From the NCBI RefSeq assembly GCF_944391105.1, contig NZ_CALXSK010000023.1, positions 1-53,019 on the forward strand: a stretch of 53,019 nucleotides of DNA, written 5' to 3'. Below the pieces are notes generated by a model that worked only from the letters and a program-made list of their open reading frames with translations, searched no databases and was not told the DNA's origin. This DNA comes from an uncultured Victivallis sp. Lineage in GTDB: Bacteria; Verrucomicrobiota; Lentisphaeria; Victivallales; Victivallaceae. This document shows positions 8,515-16,243 of the stretch, piece by piece. The position numbers were made by a program, and so were the translations under genes. Numbering within the stretch: position 1 is the first letter of the stretch; every line of letters begins with the position of its first letter.

Positions 8515-10382
8515 CTCGCGGAAAACTCCAACGTTGCTCCCGGCGCGGCATGGAAATACACGGGCGCGGTACGGGCCTCAAAGAATTTGTTTGAAAGTTT
8601 CGTCTCTTCGCCGCAGAGATCTTCGATCCGCACGGCCTCCCCGGAAAATTTCATCCTGCGATCACCCGAGAGCGACCAGACGGCATAGATCCTTTGACCT
8701 CCGGGCTGCTGCCAGACCGCCGTCCGGACCCCGGTGGCAGGTTCGGAAATCGTGACCTGACCCGATCCATCCGGATACAGCCGCGTCAGGGTCTGAAAGG
8801 CCCCAGCTGCAGGTTTCGGAGAGAAATCCCGGTGCAGAATGCCGAAATTCGCTTCGCGTCCCCGGTTCCATTCTCCTGCCCGGAAACGATAGTAGCAGAT
8901 CCCCTCGACCCCTGCCGAGAGCAGCAGCAGATATTGGCGAACCAGAAGCGAAGCCTGCTGAATCTCACTGGAGCATTCGTTCATGACACCCGGAATCAGC
9001 ACCAGATTCCCCTTGAGATCACTGTCGAAACGGTAGAGCGCGGCGACCGAAGCCTTGTACTCTCCTTTGACTCCGTAAAAAATCGGAATCATCCGGTCAT
9101 TTCCTTTCAGGTTCGCCGCGGTCAGGAATCGCCCTGCGGAGAATTTCCGGGGCGAAAGCTCCGGGAACTCTTCACCCGGAACGACCTCCTGCGTCTCCGC
9201 GGGAACTCCGTTCCGCGTCCAGGAGGCCTCCCAGCCGAAATGCAGTTCTCCTGGGCACTGACGGGTGAGCCAGGCGTTCGTGAACATGCCGTCCGACTGC
9301 TTTTCCACATTGAAATAGAATGGAATGCCGCCCGGAATTACAACCGTACCACCCCGCTTGACATAATCGCGGACGAAACCGAACTGCCGCACAGGAAACC
9401 CCTCCACACCGGGCAGAATCACCACCGGACAAGCCTCCGGTTTGAGCGCGGGAAGTTCAATGAATTTCAGCGTGCGCAGTTTTTTCGCCTCCGGCAGAAT
9501 CTCGCCGACCTGCATGTGGATGCCGTCGGCATACCAGAAATTTTCGTCGTCGCGTATGATTCCGATCGTCTGCGACGCCGGATCGATCTCCAGCTTTTTC
9601 AACGCGGCGCCGACGACCTCCCTTACGAAAGCGACGGGCTGTTCCCCGGAGGAGTTGCCGATCTCCGTGATCCAGACCGGTTTATCCAGGTTGTGCTTTT
9701 TCATCAGTTCGCGCAGTTCGGTGATCTTGTGGAGCAGTTGTGCTTCCGGTACGTATTTCCACTGGTAGGGGTGGAAATTGACTCCGTCGCAGGCGGAACC
9801 GGCGCCCGCGGCAAACGCCCGGTCGAGAAATCCATAGGGGTTCTGCACGAACGAAACCCCGGAGAAGAGCACTTTCGCCTCGGGATCGGCGGACCGAATC
9901 GTCTGCCGGCACTGCTTGAGCAGTTCCGCGTAATGCTCCGGATTCGGTTTTTCCCCCCACGGGCGGTCGCAATCCGCTTCGTTGATCACTTCATAGGCGA
10001 ATATCTTCCCCCGGTAACGGGTGGCGCACTTCTCCACATAGTTCAGAAAATCCGGAAGATTCCGGTAAGGCGCCCGCACCGGTTTGTGAAGTTCGCCGCC
10101 GAGAATCGCCAGAACGGCGACCCCCTGTTTTCCCGCCTCTTCCACCAGCGCGTCCCATCGTGAAAAATCCCATTCGCCCGGTCGCGGTTCCACCTGTGAC
10201 CAATCGAGGTCCACCCGGACCATCTGAACACCCCGGTCTGCCATCGCCGCAAGTTCGCGACGCATCTCCTCCGGAGACATCCGGTTCAAATGGGCGCACA
10301 TCCCGAATGGCGAACCGGCCGTGACGCCGATTCCAATCGAACAAATCGCTCCCAGAAGCCATCGATACCATTTCATTTTCAT
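8511..10382 (-). CDS. secreted clan GH-A glycoside hydrolase-like protein (copy 1)
   Basis: A 623-residue paralogue of the downstream gene with the same layout: signal peptide (residues 1-23), TIM-barrel domain opening with FGMCAHLNRM, acid/base Glu135 in YEVINEADCDRPWG, nucleophile Glu240 in WITEIGNSS, then a Rossmann-like segment (VRDYVKRGGTVVIPGG) and a C-terminal beta region. Both putative catalytic glutamates are kept in both copies, so neither looks like a dead duplicate. It begins 20 nt after the pseudopilin stop and is translationally coupled to copy 2. Probably periplasmic or outer-surface. The family could be GH5- or GH39-like; this is inference from motif spacing only. Confidence 0.7.
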   Translation of the reverse strand: MKMKWYRWLLGAICSIGIGVTAGSPFGMCAHLNRMSPEEMRRELAAMADRGVQMVRVDLDWSQVEPRPGEWDFSRWDALVEEAGKQGVAVLAILGGELHKPVRAPYRNLPDFLNYVEKCATRYRGKIFAYEVINEADCDRPWGEKPNPEHYAELLKQCRQTIRSADPEAKVLFSGVSFVQNPYGFLDRAFAAGAGSACDGVNFHPYQWKYVPEAQLLHKITELRELMKKHNLDKPVWITEIGNSSGEQPVAFVREVVGAALKKLEIDPASQTIGIIRDDENFWYADGIHMQVGEILPEAKKLRTLKFIELPALKPEACPVVILPGVEGFPVRQFGFVRDYVKRGGTVVIPGGIPFYFNVEKQSDGMFTNAWLTRQCPGELHFGWEASWTRNGVPAETQEVVPGEEFPELSPRKFSAGRFLTAANLKGNDRMIPIFYGVKGEYKASVAALYRFDSDLKGNLVLIPGVMNECSSEIQQASLLVRQYLLLLSAGVEGICYYRFRAGEWNRGREANFGILHRDFSPKPAAGAFQTLTRLYPDGSGQVTISEPATGVRTAVWQQPGGQRIYAVWSLSGDRRMKFSGEAVRIEDLCGEETKLSNKFFEARTAPVYFHAAPGATLEFSAR

Positions 10383-10402
10383 TTTCCCCGAGTTATTCGT
10401 TT

Positions 10403-11350
10403 TTATTGATAGTAATGCGTGACGCCCATCGCCGAGGCCTCCAGCTCCGAGGCTCCGGAACTGGCTGCGTGCCCATCCATATACGCGGCGTTGGCGCGTT
10501 TGTTATGAATCAGATGGATACGGGACTGTTCCACATCTCCGCGCGGAGAATAGATGAAAAACGGCGCCTGATTGCTCAGATTGAACGTGTCAACCAGCAT
10601 GATGAATTCCGTCGGGCGGCGGTTCCGAACCGTGCTGTAAAAGTAGTTGGTCCGGTAAAGCGTCGGATCTTCTCCGTCTGGGGTGAGCAGGAAATCTCCG
10701 AAATCTTTTTTGATGCGGATCGCGTAATCCCAGTTGTCGGTGCTGGCGTTCCCCAGGTAGGCTCCGTAGGTATGCGTCTCCCATATTGCGCTCTCCTGAG
10801 TCGCGGAACGGGCGGCGTCGGGGCTGGGATTCGAGGGGCAGCTCAACAACTTCCAATCGGAGAGATAACGGTTGTTGTAGAGCGCCCGGCCGAATATCTT
10901 GTTATCCGATCGGCCAACCATCAGGCCCCGGGAGTCGTCGCTGTAGAAAATCTGCGCTTTCATGATCTGTCCAAGGCCGTTGAGGCAGCTCGTGCTCCGC
11001 GCTCTTTCCCGCGCCTGATTCAGCGCCGGAAGCAGCATTCCCGCCAGAATCGCGATGATCGCAATCACGACCAGCAGCTCGATGAGCGTAAAATCAGCCC
11101 TGGTCATCGCCGGACCGCGGAGCGCGGAGCGTACGGTGGAGGTACTTTGCCGCACCTCCCGCATCCGGCCTGCGTCTGGCCGAACTGTCGACACCGGGAG
11201 CATCGCAATCTTCTCCGCGGGATTTCCCTCTCGGAATCTTTCATCTGCCGGCCGGGTCGGAGCATTGCCGCTCAGCCGAACCCTTAGTGAGGAAACGGAG
11301 CAACACGCGGAACCGGTTGGTCGAAAAGCAGAATGGACCGTTCGATTCAT
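10403..11350 (-). CDS. type II secretion pseudopilin-like protein with an N-terminal presequence
   Basis: 315 residues. A type IV pilin-like start [16 protein letters not shown] begins at residue 87, with the conserved Glu at +5 (Glu91), followed by the family body [12 protein letters not shown] and the C-terminal H...YMDGH motif, as in DUF1559-like pseudopilins abundant in Lentisphaerota and Planctomycetota. The frame starts at 11350 with AAGGAG seven to eight bases upstream, and the ATG overlaps the TGA of the gene before (ATGA). The alternative ATG at 11107, five residues before the Phe, has no RBS. Residues 1-81 are Arg/Ser/Pro-rich, use rarer codons (CGA, AGA, CTA), and resemble no domain. 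The residue before the cleavage point is Asp, not Gly. Confidence 0.85.
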   Translation of the reverse strand: MNRTVHSAFRPTGSACCSVSSLRVRLSGNAPTRPADERFREGNPAEKIAMLPVSTVRPDAGRMREVRQSTSTVRSALRGPAMTRADFTLIELLVVIAIIAILAGMLLPALNQARERARSTSCLNGLGQIMKAQIFYSDDSRGLMVGRSDNKIFGRALYNNRYLSDWKLLSCPSNPSPDAARSATQESAIWETHTYGAYLGNASTDNWDYAIRIKKDFGDFLLTPDGEDPTLYRTNYFYSTVRNRRPTEFIMLVDTFNLSNQAPFFIYSPRGDVEQSRIHLIHNKRANAAYMDGHAASSGASELEASAMGVTHYYQ

Positions 11351-12582
11351 TTTTTTTCTCCTTGCAGTTGAGTTTGATTGAACAGGATTGACGCATAACC
11401 GTAGAGCAACGGCAGAATTCCCGCTCCGGTGCAGCGGGATATGTCGATGGTCTCGAGAAGTCGGTTCACCCTGTCAATCAGCGAAGTCGGACATGGATGT
11501 TCGTTGCAGAGCGCAATGGTGGCCAGATAGTTGCCGATTCCTCGCAACATCGCGTTCGGATGCGCATATCTTTCCCGGAAAACCGGATTCAGATAGCTCA
11601 ATCCGCCGAACAGAGCGGAGCTGCCGTCCGGAGCGATTGTCTCCGGAGTCGCTTTCATGGGCAGGTATCTCCAGTTGTCGTACAACGCTCCCCAGTCGCC
11701 GTCGAAAGCTTCCGCCTCTTCCAGCAGCGGCATCAGGCGGGTTTGGGCGATCGACGCCGCCATGCGCATGGCCTGGCGGATTCCCTCTTCCAGTTCCGGT
11801 GCGATGCCGCTTTCCCGGAAGAAGTTTAACGAGAGCTGCATTTGAATGACCGGCATATCCCACCAGTCCGCTTGCGGATCCATCGTCAGGGTCTGTTTCA
11901 GGCCGGTTGCCGCATAATGGCGCATCCATTCGCAGTAACAGGGCTCTCCCGTGACGACAGCGGCAATTCCGTAGATCATCGGCAGCCTCATCGCTTCATG
12001 AGGTGCACAATGCCACATTGTTGAAACGATTGCCGGTTTCTCGTCAAGACGCAACAGATTGTAGGCGTTGGCGGGGGTGACGGTTTTTCTGCAGTATTCC
12101 GCGACTGAGCGGAGAAATGCTTTCCCGTCGCGTTTCAGACCGGCATCCGGAGATGGATATCCCGTCAGAAACCGCCACATGCCGTAGGTCGCCAGAGTGA
12201 ACTGGTCGCGTGAGGAGTTTCCGTAGCAGCTGCGTCCGTCGTGCGGACTCAGACCGCGGGCCACAAAACCGGTTTTCCCGTGAACGTTGCCGCATCGAAT
12301 CAGGCCTGCCGCCGCAAGCCGGGCAAAGTCGGTGTCCGTCTCTCCGCGGAGACGCAGCAGGTCGAGCAGAAACCCGCCGTTCAGCGCGCAGTCCTCCATC
12401 CCGGTGCTCCAGCCGCACGGATTCGGGAACGAAAGCGAAATTTCCTCCACGGAGGGGAGATGGGAAAAACGTTCCTCCGGGTCGTCTGCCGTTATGTAGT
12501 CATAGACCAGGCCGGTTCCTGGATGAAAAAACACCCGGGTGATCCGGTCCCATGCTTTTTTCTGCCAGGTGATTTTCGCCAT
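11347..12582 (-). CDS. protein of unknown function, first gene of the hydrolase cluster
   Basis: 411 residues, no signal peptide or membrane segment, so probably cytoplasmic. The sequence is rich in Trp, His and Tyr and looks mostly helical, with segments such as [17 protein letters not shown] and [17 protein letters not shown] that recall alpha/alpha-barrel sugar enzymes (GH88/GH105-like or lyase-like). I do not recognise a specific family. The ATG at 12582 follows AGGCAGG. Its TGA overlaps the pseudopilin ATG, and it heads a minus-strand unit facing the divergent AraC regulator, so a role in the same carbohydrate pathway is inferred from position. Confidence 0.7.
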   Translation of the reverse strand: MAKITWQKKAWDRITRVFFHPGTGLVYDYITADDPEERFSHLPSVEEISLSFPNPCGWSTGMEDCALNGGFLLDLLRLRGETDTDFARLAAAGLIRCGNVHGKTGFVARGLSPHDGRSCYGNSSRDQFTLATYGMWRFLTGYPSPDAGLKRDGKAFLRSVAEYCRKTVTPANAYNLLRLDEKPAIVSTMWHCAPHEAMRLPMIYGIAAVVTGEPCYCEWMRHYAATGLKQTLTMDPQADWWDMPVIQMQLSLNFFRESGIAPELEEGIRQAMRMAASIAQTRLMPLLEEAEAFDGDWGALYDNWRYLPMKATPETIAPDGSSALFGGLSYLNPVFRERYAHPNAMLRGIGNYLATIALCNEHPCPTSLIDRVNRLLETIDISRCTGAGILPLLYGYASILFNQTQLQGEKK

Positions 12583-12610
12583 GTTCCTGCCTCTCTTCCA
12601 AAACTGTAAC

Positions 12611-12639
12611 TTGATTTTTATTTTCTCTTATAGTATAGT
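12611..12639 (+). promoter_or_regulatory. candidate promoter of the AraC regulator gene
   Basis: TTGATT (12611-12616), 17-nt spacer and TATAGT (12634-12639) drive toward the regulator, giving a leader of about 70 nt. It overlaps the divergent promoter of the hydrolase cluster. Confidence 0.55.
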
Positions 12640-12660
12640 GAAATGAACATTTAAAAACAA
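12632..12660 (-). promoter_or_regulatory. candidate promoter of the hydrolase cluster
   Basis: On the minus strand TTGTTT (12660-12655), 17-nt spacer and TATACT (12637-12632). Its -10 overlaps the -10 of the regulator promoter on the other strand, so the two units could be controlled together. Confidence 0.5.
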
Positions 12661-12713
12661 TATTGAAAAATGTTTTTATATTTGAAAAAAAAGAAAAAAC
12701 ATTTGAAAAACAA
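12645..12713 (+). promoter_or_regulatory. direct and inverted aacattt repeats, possible AraC operator
   Basis: Two similar sites, gaacatttaaaaacaa (12645-12660) and aaacatttgaaaaacaa (12697-12713), are direct repeats about 52 bp apart, near five helical turns. The first also forms an inverted repeat with aaatgtt (12668-12674). They lie in the AT-rich region between the AraC gene and its divergent cluster. AraC-type proteins commonly bind direct repeats; the assignment is inferred. Confidence 0.4.
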
Positions 12714-12718
12714 CCATT

Positions 12719-13627
12719 ATGAAACAACTCAATGATCTTTCTCCCTTCCGGTGGAATCCGCTGCCGCCGCCGAATCATTATCACGAGATGGAGTTCTATC
12801 ACCACCGTTCCCGGCGTTTCTATCGGATGCGAAACTTGTCCCCGGGAGTGCGGGAGGATCAGTTGCGGATCGAGTGCATCTGCGAGGTCGCGTTGCTGCG
12901 GCAGGCGCATTATTTGCGTCGCAATGCTCCGTTTCTGTCGATCGAATATGTAAAAAGTGGTTCTCTGCTGGTGCGCCAGCGGGAGTGTGCCTGTGAGTTG
13001 GAACCCGGGGAGGTTTTTCTGATGCAGCCGCAGCTGGAAAGTGAATTCCTTTCCGGAGAAGGTGGTTGCCGAAAAATTTCATTGATGGTTTCCGGAATGC
13101 TGCTGATCCCTTTTCTGCAGGGAAGCGGTCTGGGGGAAAAGGATATCGTGACCGGCCTGGACAGTCGGTGCATGGAACGAGTTCTGCAGGAGATCGGGGA
13201 ATTGGCCGACGAAACTCCCGATGTCGGTTCCATTCGCAATACACTGCTTTGTTTTGAGATTCTGCAGCTGCTTCGCGGGAGGCCGGACATCGTTAGTTTA
13301 CCGCCAGCGCTGGCGGAGCTGCGCATATCGCTTGAACAGCACCCGGAATATGCATGGACGCAGTTGGAAATGGCGCAGTACTGCAATTGTTCTCCCACCC
13401 ATCTGGTTCGGCTTTTTCACTGCTATTTTCACACGACGCCCCGGCAATATCTGCTGGATCTGCGAATCCACCGGGCCCGACGGCTGCTGGCGGATGAAAC
13501 ATATTCCATCAAGGAAATCGCTGCTGCGGTTGGTTTCGGGAATGCATTGAATTTCTCGACCTGTTTCCGGCATCGTCAGGGAATGTCGCCGCGCGAGTAT
13601 CGAAAACAACTGACATACTTCTCGTGA
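12719..13627 (+). CDS. AraC-family transcriptional regulator
   Basis: 302 residues. The N-terminal part (about 30-130) looks like a cupin-type sensory domain (FLSIEYVKSGSLLVR, then LEPGEVFLMQP). The C-terminal ~100 residues hold two helix-turn-helix motifs: WTQLEMAQYCNCSPTHLVRL and the signature IKEIAAAVGFGNALNFSTCF ending in GMSPREYRK. It is divergent from the four-gene hydrolase cluster with overlapping promoters, so it is the likely local regulator responding to a sugar. The ATG at 12719 has only a weak RBS, and no clearly better start follows. Confidence 0.92.
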   Translation: MKQLNDLSPFRWNPLPPPNHYHEMEFYHHRSRRFYRMRNLSPGVREDQLRIECICEVALLRQAHYLRRNAPFLSIEYVKSGSLLVRQRECACELEPGEVFLMQPQLESEFLSGEGGCRKISLMVSGMLLIPFLQGSGLGEKDIVTGLDSRCMERVLQEIGELADETPDVGSIRNTLLCFEILQLLRGRPDIVSLPPALAELRISLEQHPEYAWTQLEMAQYCNCSPTHLVRLFHCYFHTTPRQYLLDLRIHRARRLLADETYSIKEIAAAVGFGNALNFSTCFRHRQGMSPREYRKQLTYFS

Positions 13628-13647
13628 AGCAGGTGTTGCGGAAAGAC

Positions 13648-13747
13648 AAAAAAAGAAGGCAGGTTGTATCCACTCGTCAATTACAGTGTACAATAAGCTC
13701 AAAAGAGAGCCCGATGCAAATCTTATTCCGAGTATGACCTGCCTTCT
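13648..13747 (-). ncRNA. candidate structured small RNA of about 100 nt
   Basis: Read on the minus strand, an 11-bp perfect stem AGAAGGCAGGT / ACCTGCCTTCT (13747-13737 with 13664-13654) joins the two ends of the transcript and is followed at once by seven T (13654-13648), so the closing stem doubles as a terminator. Inside, ACUCG/CGAGU, AAUAA/UUAUU and GCUC/GAGC can stack into a rod with internal loops. A TTGACT-N16-TATAGT promoter places the start at the first base of the stem. There is no credible reading frame. It lacks the SRP GGAA apical loop (that gene lies at 40777) and is too short for typical 6S RNA. Function unknown. Confidence 0.55.
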
Positions 13748-13754
13748 GGTATTC

Positions 13755-13782
13755 ACTATATACCTTCTTGCTCAAAAGTCAA
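13755..13782 (-). promoter_or_regulatory. promoter of the candidate small RNA
   Basis: On the minus strand TTGACT (13782-13777), 16-nt spacer and TATAGT (13760-13755). The predicted start, about seven bases downstream, falls at 13747-13748, the first base of the RNA's closing stem. Confidence 0.6.
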
Positions 13783-13853
13783 GCTTCGTGAGCGGAAAAA
13801 CTCGGCAATTGAAGCAAAGTTCCGCTTTTTTTGGAAAAAAATCCAAAAAGCAT

Positions 13854-13881
13854 TTGAAAAATGAAAAAGACGCGGTATCTT
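13854..13881 (+). promoter_or_regulatory. promoter of tRNA-Lys and rpmB
   Basis: TTGAAA (13854-13859), 16-nt spacer and TATCTT (13876-13881) lie 28 nt before the tRNA. An A/T-rich inverted repeat (tttttgga / tccaaaaa, 13827-13849) just upstream may act as an UP-like element. Confidence 0.55.
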
Positions 13882-13909
13882 AAGGAGCTGTTGCCGTCGG
13901 TTTTCCGGT

Positions 13910-13985
13910 GGGTTGATAGCTCAGTCGGTAGAGCATCGCCCTTTTAAGGCGGTGGTCCCGGGTTCGAGTCCCGGTCAACCCACCA
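13910..13985 (+). tRNA. tRNA-Lys (anticodon TTT)
   Basis: 76 nt with acceptor stem GGGTTGA/TCAACCC, D-arm GCTCAGTCGGTAGAGC, anticodon loop CTTTTAA giving TTT, T-arm with GGTTCGAGTCC, discriminator A and encoded CCA at 13983-13985. rpmB follows after 80 nt, probably on the same transcript. Confidence 0.97.
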
Positions 13986-14065
13986 TTTTTATTGAATAAA
14001 AATTGGTTTTAACGATAGAAGCCGACCGGCCGTTTGCGGTTCGGGTCGGGGAAATGAGGAACAAA

Positions 14066-14293
14066 ATGAGCAAAGTCTGCGAAATGTGCGGGAAAGTCAA
14101 GGCCAACGGCGGCTGCATCACCCGCAAAGGTCTGGCCAAGAAAGCCGGCGGCATCGGTATGCACGTGGTCAAGAATGTGAAGCGCACTTTTGAAGTGAAT
14201 CTTCAGAACGTCAAGATCAACGCCGGCGGGACGGTCAAGACCGTCAAGATGTGCACGCGCTGCATCCGCACCGGCAATTACGAAAAAGCGTAA
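14066..14293 (+). CDS. rpmB: 50S ribosomal protein L28
   Basis: 75 residues. This large-subunit protein has the L28 signature (CEMCGKVKANGG near the start, then NLQNVKINAGG). It is the zinc-binding form: CxxC at residues 5/8 and 63/66 can form a zinc ribbon. The ATG at 14066 follows TGAGGAAC; an in-frame extension upstream to 14003 overlaps the leader and has no family match. Located after tRNA-Lys and before two hairpin terminators. Confidence 0.96.
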   Translation: MSKVCEMCGKVKANGGCITRKGLAKKAGGIGMHVVKNVKRTFEVNLQNVKINAGGTVKTVKMCTRCIRTGNYEKA

Positions 14294-14313
14294 GATCCGT
14301 TTTTCGGATTTTT
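14294..14313 (+). terminator. intrinsic terminator of rpmB
   Basis: A short hairpin ATCCG-TTTTT-CGGAT is followed by a T-rich run directly after the rpmB stop. Confidence 0.6.
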
Positions 14314-14325
14314 GTCGATATATGA

Positions 14326-14365
14326 GAGCGGGCGAGTGCGGTTACTCGTCCGCTCATTCTTTTGT
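14326..14365 (+). terminator. second, stronger hairpin terminator after rpmB
   Basis: A 12-bp stem GAGCGGGCGAGT / ACTCGTCCGCTC (one G-T pair) with a six-base loop, followed by attctttt. It separates the ribosomal gene from the symporter unit. Confidence 0.65.
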
Positions 14366-14392
14366 AATCCTAAATCTATGCGGTGGAATAAG

Positions 14393-14581
14393 ATGTTCGG
14401 ACTGGGTGACTTGCAGATCGTTGCCGCGTTGGCGGGCTGTCTCGGGATCACGCTCTTCGGGGTCGTCTACGGAAGCGTGAACTGGAATCGGGGGGCTGAT
14501 CCGCGCCGGGAAGAGGCGATAATGCGGGCACGCCGCCGTTCCCGGGCGCGCCGCCGCAGAATCGCGGAGGAGCGGCAATGA
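14393..14581 (+). CDS. small single-span membrane protein, likely symporter accessory subunit
   Basis: 62 residues: one hydrophobic helix (about 8-28, IVAALAGCLGITLFGVVYG) and a strongly basic C-terminal tail with runs of Arg. The start at 14393 follows GGTGGA; an ATG at 14378 is the alternative. Its TGA overlaps the ATG of the SSS symporter (ATGA, 14578-14581). Small single-span proteins encoded directly before SSS transporters are known as symporter accessory proteins. The role is inferred from this arrangement. Confidence 0.65.
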   Translation: MFGLGDLQIVAALAGCLGITLFGVVYGSVNWNRGADPRREEAIMRARRRSRARRRRIAEERQ

Positions 14582-16236
14582 CTCTCTTCGCCTCCGCCGC
14601 GGAGAACGGGATGAACGTCTGGATTCTCGGGGCGCTGATCGTGGTTTACATGCTGCTGGTCGGCTATCTCGGCTATCGCGGATTCCGGAAAACCACATCG
14701 AACAAGGATTATCTGCTCGCAGGCCGTTCGGTCAATCCGTTCGTCATGGCCATGAGCTACGGCGCGGCGTTCATCAGCACTTCGGCTCTGGTCGGTTTCG
14801 GAGGGGTCGCCGGACAGTTCGGAATGGGACTCATGTGGCTGGTCTTCATGAATATCGCGATCGGGATCGTCGTGGCGTTCATCTTCTTCGGGCCGCGGAC
14901 GCGCCGCATCGGGCTGGCGCTGGATGCGCATACGTTTCCGGAGTTCATGGGGAGGCGGTTCGATTCGAAGTACCTCAAGGTGTTTCTTGCGGCGATCATC
15001 TTTCTGTTCATGCCGCTTTATTCGAGTGTGGTGTTGATCGGCGGGGCGCGGTTTCTGCAGGAGGTCATGATGATCGACTACGGCTGGGCGCTTGGAATTT
15101 TCGCCGTGATTGTGGCGCTCTACGTCGTCTTCGGCGGACTCAAGGGGGTTATGTACGTCGATGCGATGATGGGAACGGTCATGATCGCGGGGATGCTTTC
15201 GCTGCTCGTGATGTGTTACTGGAAGCTCGGCGGAGTGGTCAGCGCGCATCAGGCGCTGACGGATATGGCGCCGCTGGTGGCGGAGCGGCTTCCGGCCGAG
15301 GCGGCACTTGGCCATCAGGGGTGGACCTCGATGCCGAAGTTCAACTCGATCTGGTGGTGGACGCTCGTATCGAGTCTCATGCTCGGGGTCGGCATCGGCG
15401 CGCTCGCGCAGCCGCAGCTGGCGGTCCGTTTCATGACGGTCAAGAGCACACGGGAGCTGAATCGCGCGGTGGTGATCGGTTCGGTCTTCATTCTCTGCAC
15501 GGCGGGGGCTGCCTACATGGTCGGGGCGTTGTCGAATGTCTTTTTCTACCATGCCGACAAGGGGATCGCCGAAGGGATTTCCGGGAAACTCGCGATCGAA
15601 GCGGCGGGCGGGAATCCGGACCTCATCATTCCGCTCTTCATCCGGCAGGCGCTGCCGCCGGTGGTGCTCTATGTGTTCTCTCTGACGCTGCTTTCGGCGG
15701 CGATGTCGACGTTGAGTTCGCTCTTTCACGTGACCGGATCGGCGATCGGGCACGATCTGTTCCGCAACCTCTCGAGCGTGAAGCGCGACAGTGTTCTCGT
15801 CACGCGGCTGGGGGTGATATTCGGGATCGTGGTCAGCGTGATCCTGGGGATTGTGCTTCCGCCCGGCATCATTGCGCGCGGGACGGCGATTTTCTTCGGT
15901 GTCTGCGCGGCGGCGTTCCTGCCGGCCTACTGTGCGGCGCTCTACTGGCGCGGGGCGACGCGCTTCGGCGTGTGGCTCTCGATTTCGGTCGGGGTGGGGG
16001 CGAGTTTGTTCGGGCTGCTGTTCCTGCACCGCAAGGAGTCGGCGGCACTCGGCATCTGCCAGATGCTGTTCGGGCGCGGCGAGTTGATTTCGGCGTTTCC
16101 GTGGCCTTATGTGGATTCGCTGGTTTACTCTCTGCCGCTTTCGGTGCTGGCGCTGGTGATCGGCAGCAGGGTTTCCTCGAAGCTCTCCGAGGCGCATCTG
16201 AAAAATTGTTTCGAATCTTTTAAAATAGACGGGTGA
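14578..16236 (+). CDS. sodium:solute symporter (SSS family)
   Basis: A 552-residue inner-membrane transporter of the sodium:solute symporter family, with about 13 predicted helices. The DYLLAGRSVNPFVMAMSY segment near residue 40 and the GAAFISTSALVGFGG helix are typical. Mid-protein, VFGGLKGVMYVDAMMG marks the conserved sodium-site region, and LLSAAMSTLSSLFHV fits the helix-8 serine cluster. The start at 14578 follows GGAGGAG and is coupled to the small protein before it. The substrate is unknown (pantothenate-, acetate- or sugar-type are all possible). The ileS gene starts 7 nt after the stop. Confidence 0.93.
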   Translation: MTLFASAAENGMNVWILGALIVVYMLLVGYLGYRGFRKTTSNKDYLLAGRSVNPFVMAMSYGAAFISTSALVGFGGVAGQFGMGLMWLVFMNIAIGIVVAFIFFGPRTRRIGLALDAHTFPEFMGRRFDSKYLKVFLAAIIFLFMPLYSSVVLIGGARFLQEVMMIDYGWALGIFAVIVALYVVFGGLKGVMYVDAMMGTVMIAGMLSLLVMCYWKLGGVVSAHQALTDMAPLVAERLPAEAALGHQGWTSMPKFNSIWWWTLVSSLMLGVGIGALAQPQLAVRFMTVKSTRELNRAVVIGSVFILCTAGAAYMVGALSNVFFYHADKGIAEGISGKLAIEAAGGNPDLIIPLFIRQALPPVVLYVFSLTLLSAAMSTLSSLFHVTGSAIGHDLFRNLSSVKRDSVLVTRLGVIFGIVVSVILGIVLPPGIIARGTAIFFGVCAAAFLPAYCAALYWRGATRFGVWLSISVGVGASLFGLLFLHRKESAALGICQMLFGRGELISAFPWPYVDSLVYSLPLSVLALVIGSRVSSKLSEAHLKNCFESFKIDG

Positions 16237-16243
16237 CCCCAAA

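Noticed and set aside
13628..13760. The 11-bp inverted repeat as the terminator of the AraC gene on the plus strand
   Set aside because: On the plus strand the second arm is followed by ggtattc without T-run; the T-run is on the minus strand, fitting a minus-strand RNA.
16200..16243. T-box leader for ileS
   Set aside because: The symporter gene ends 7 nt before ileS; there is no leader.
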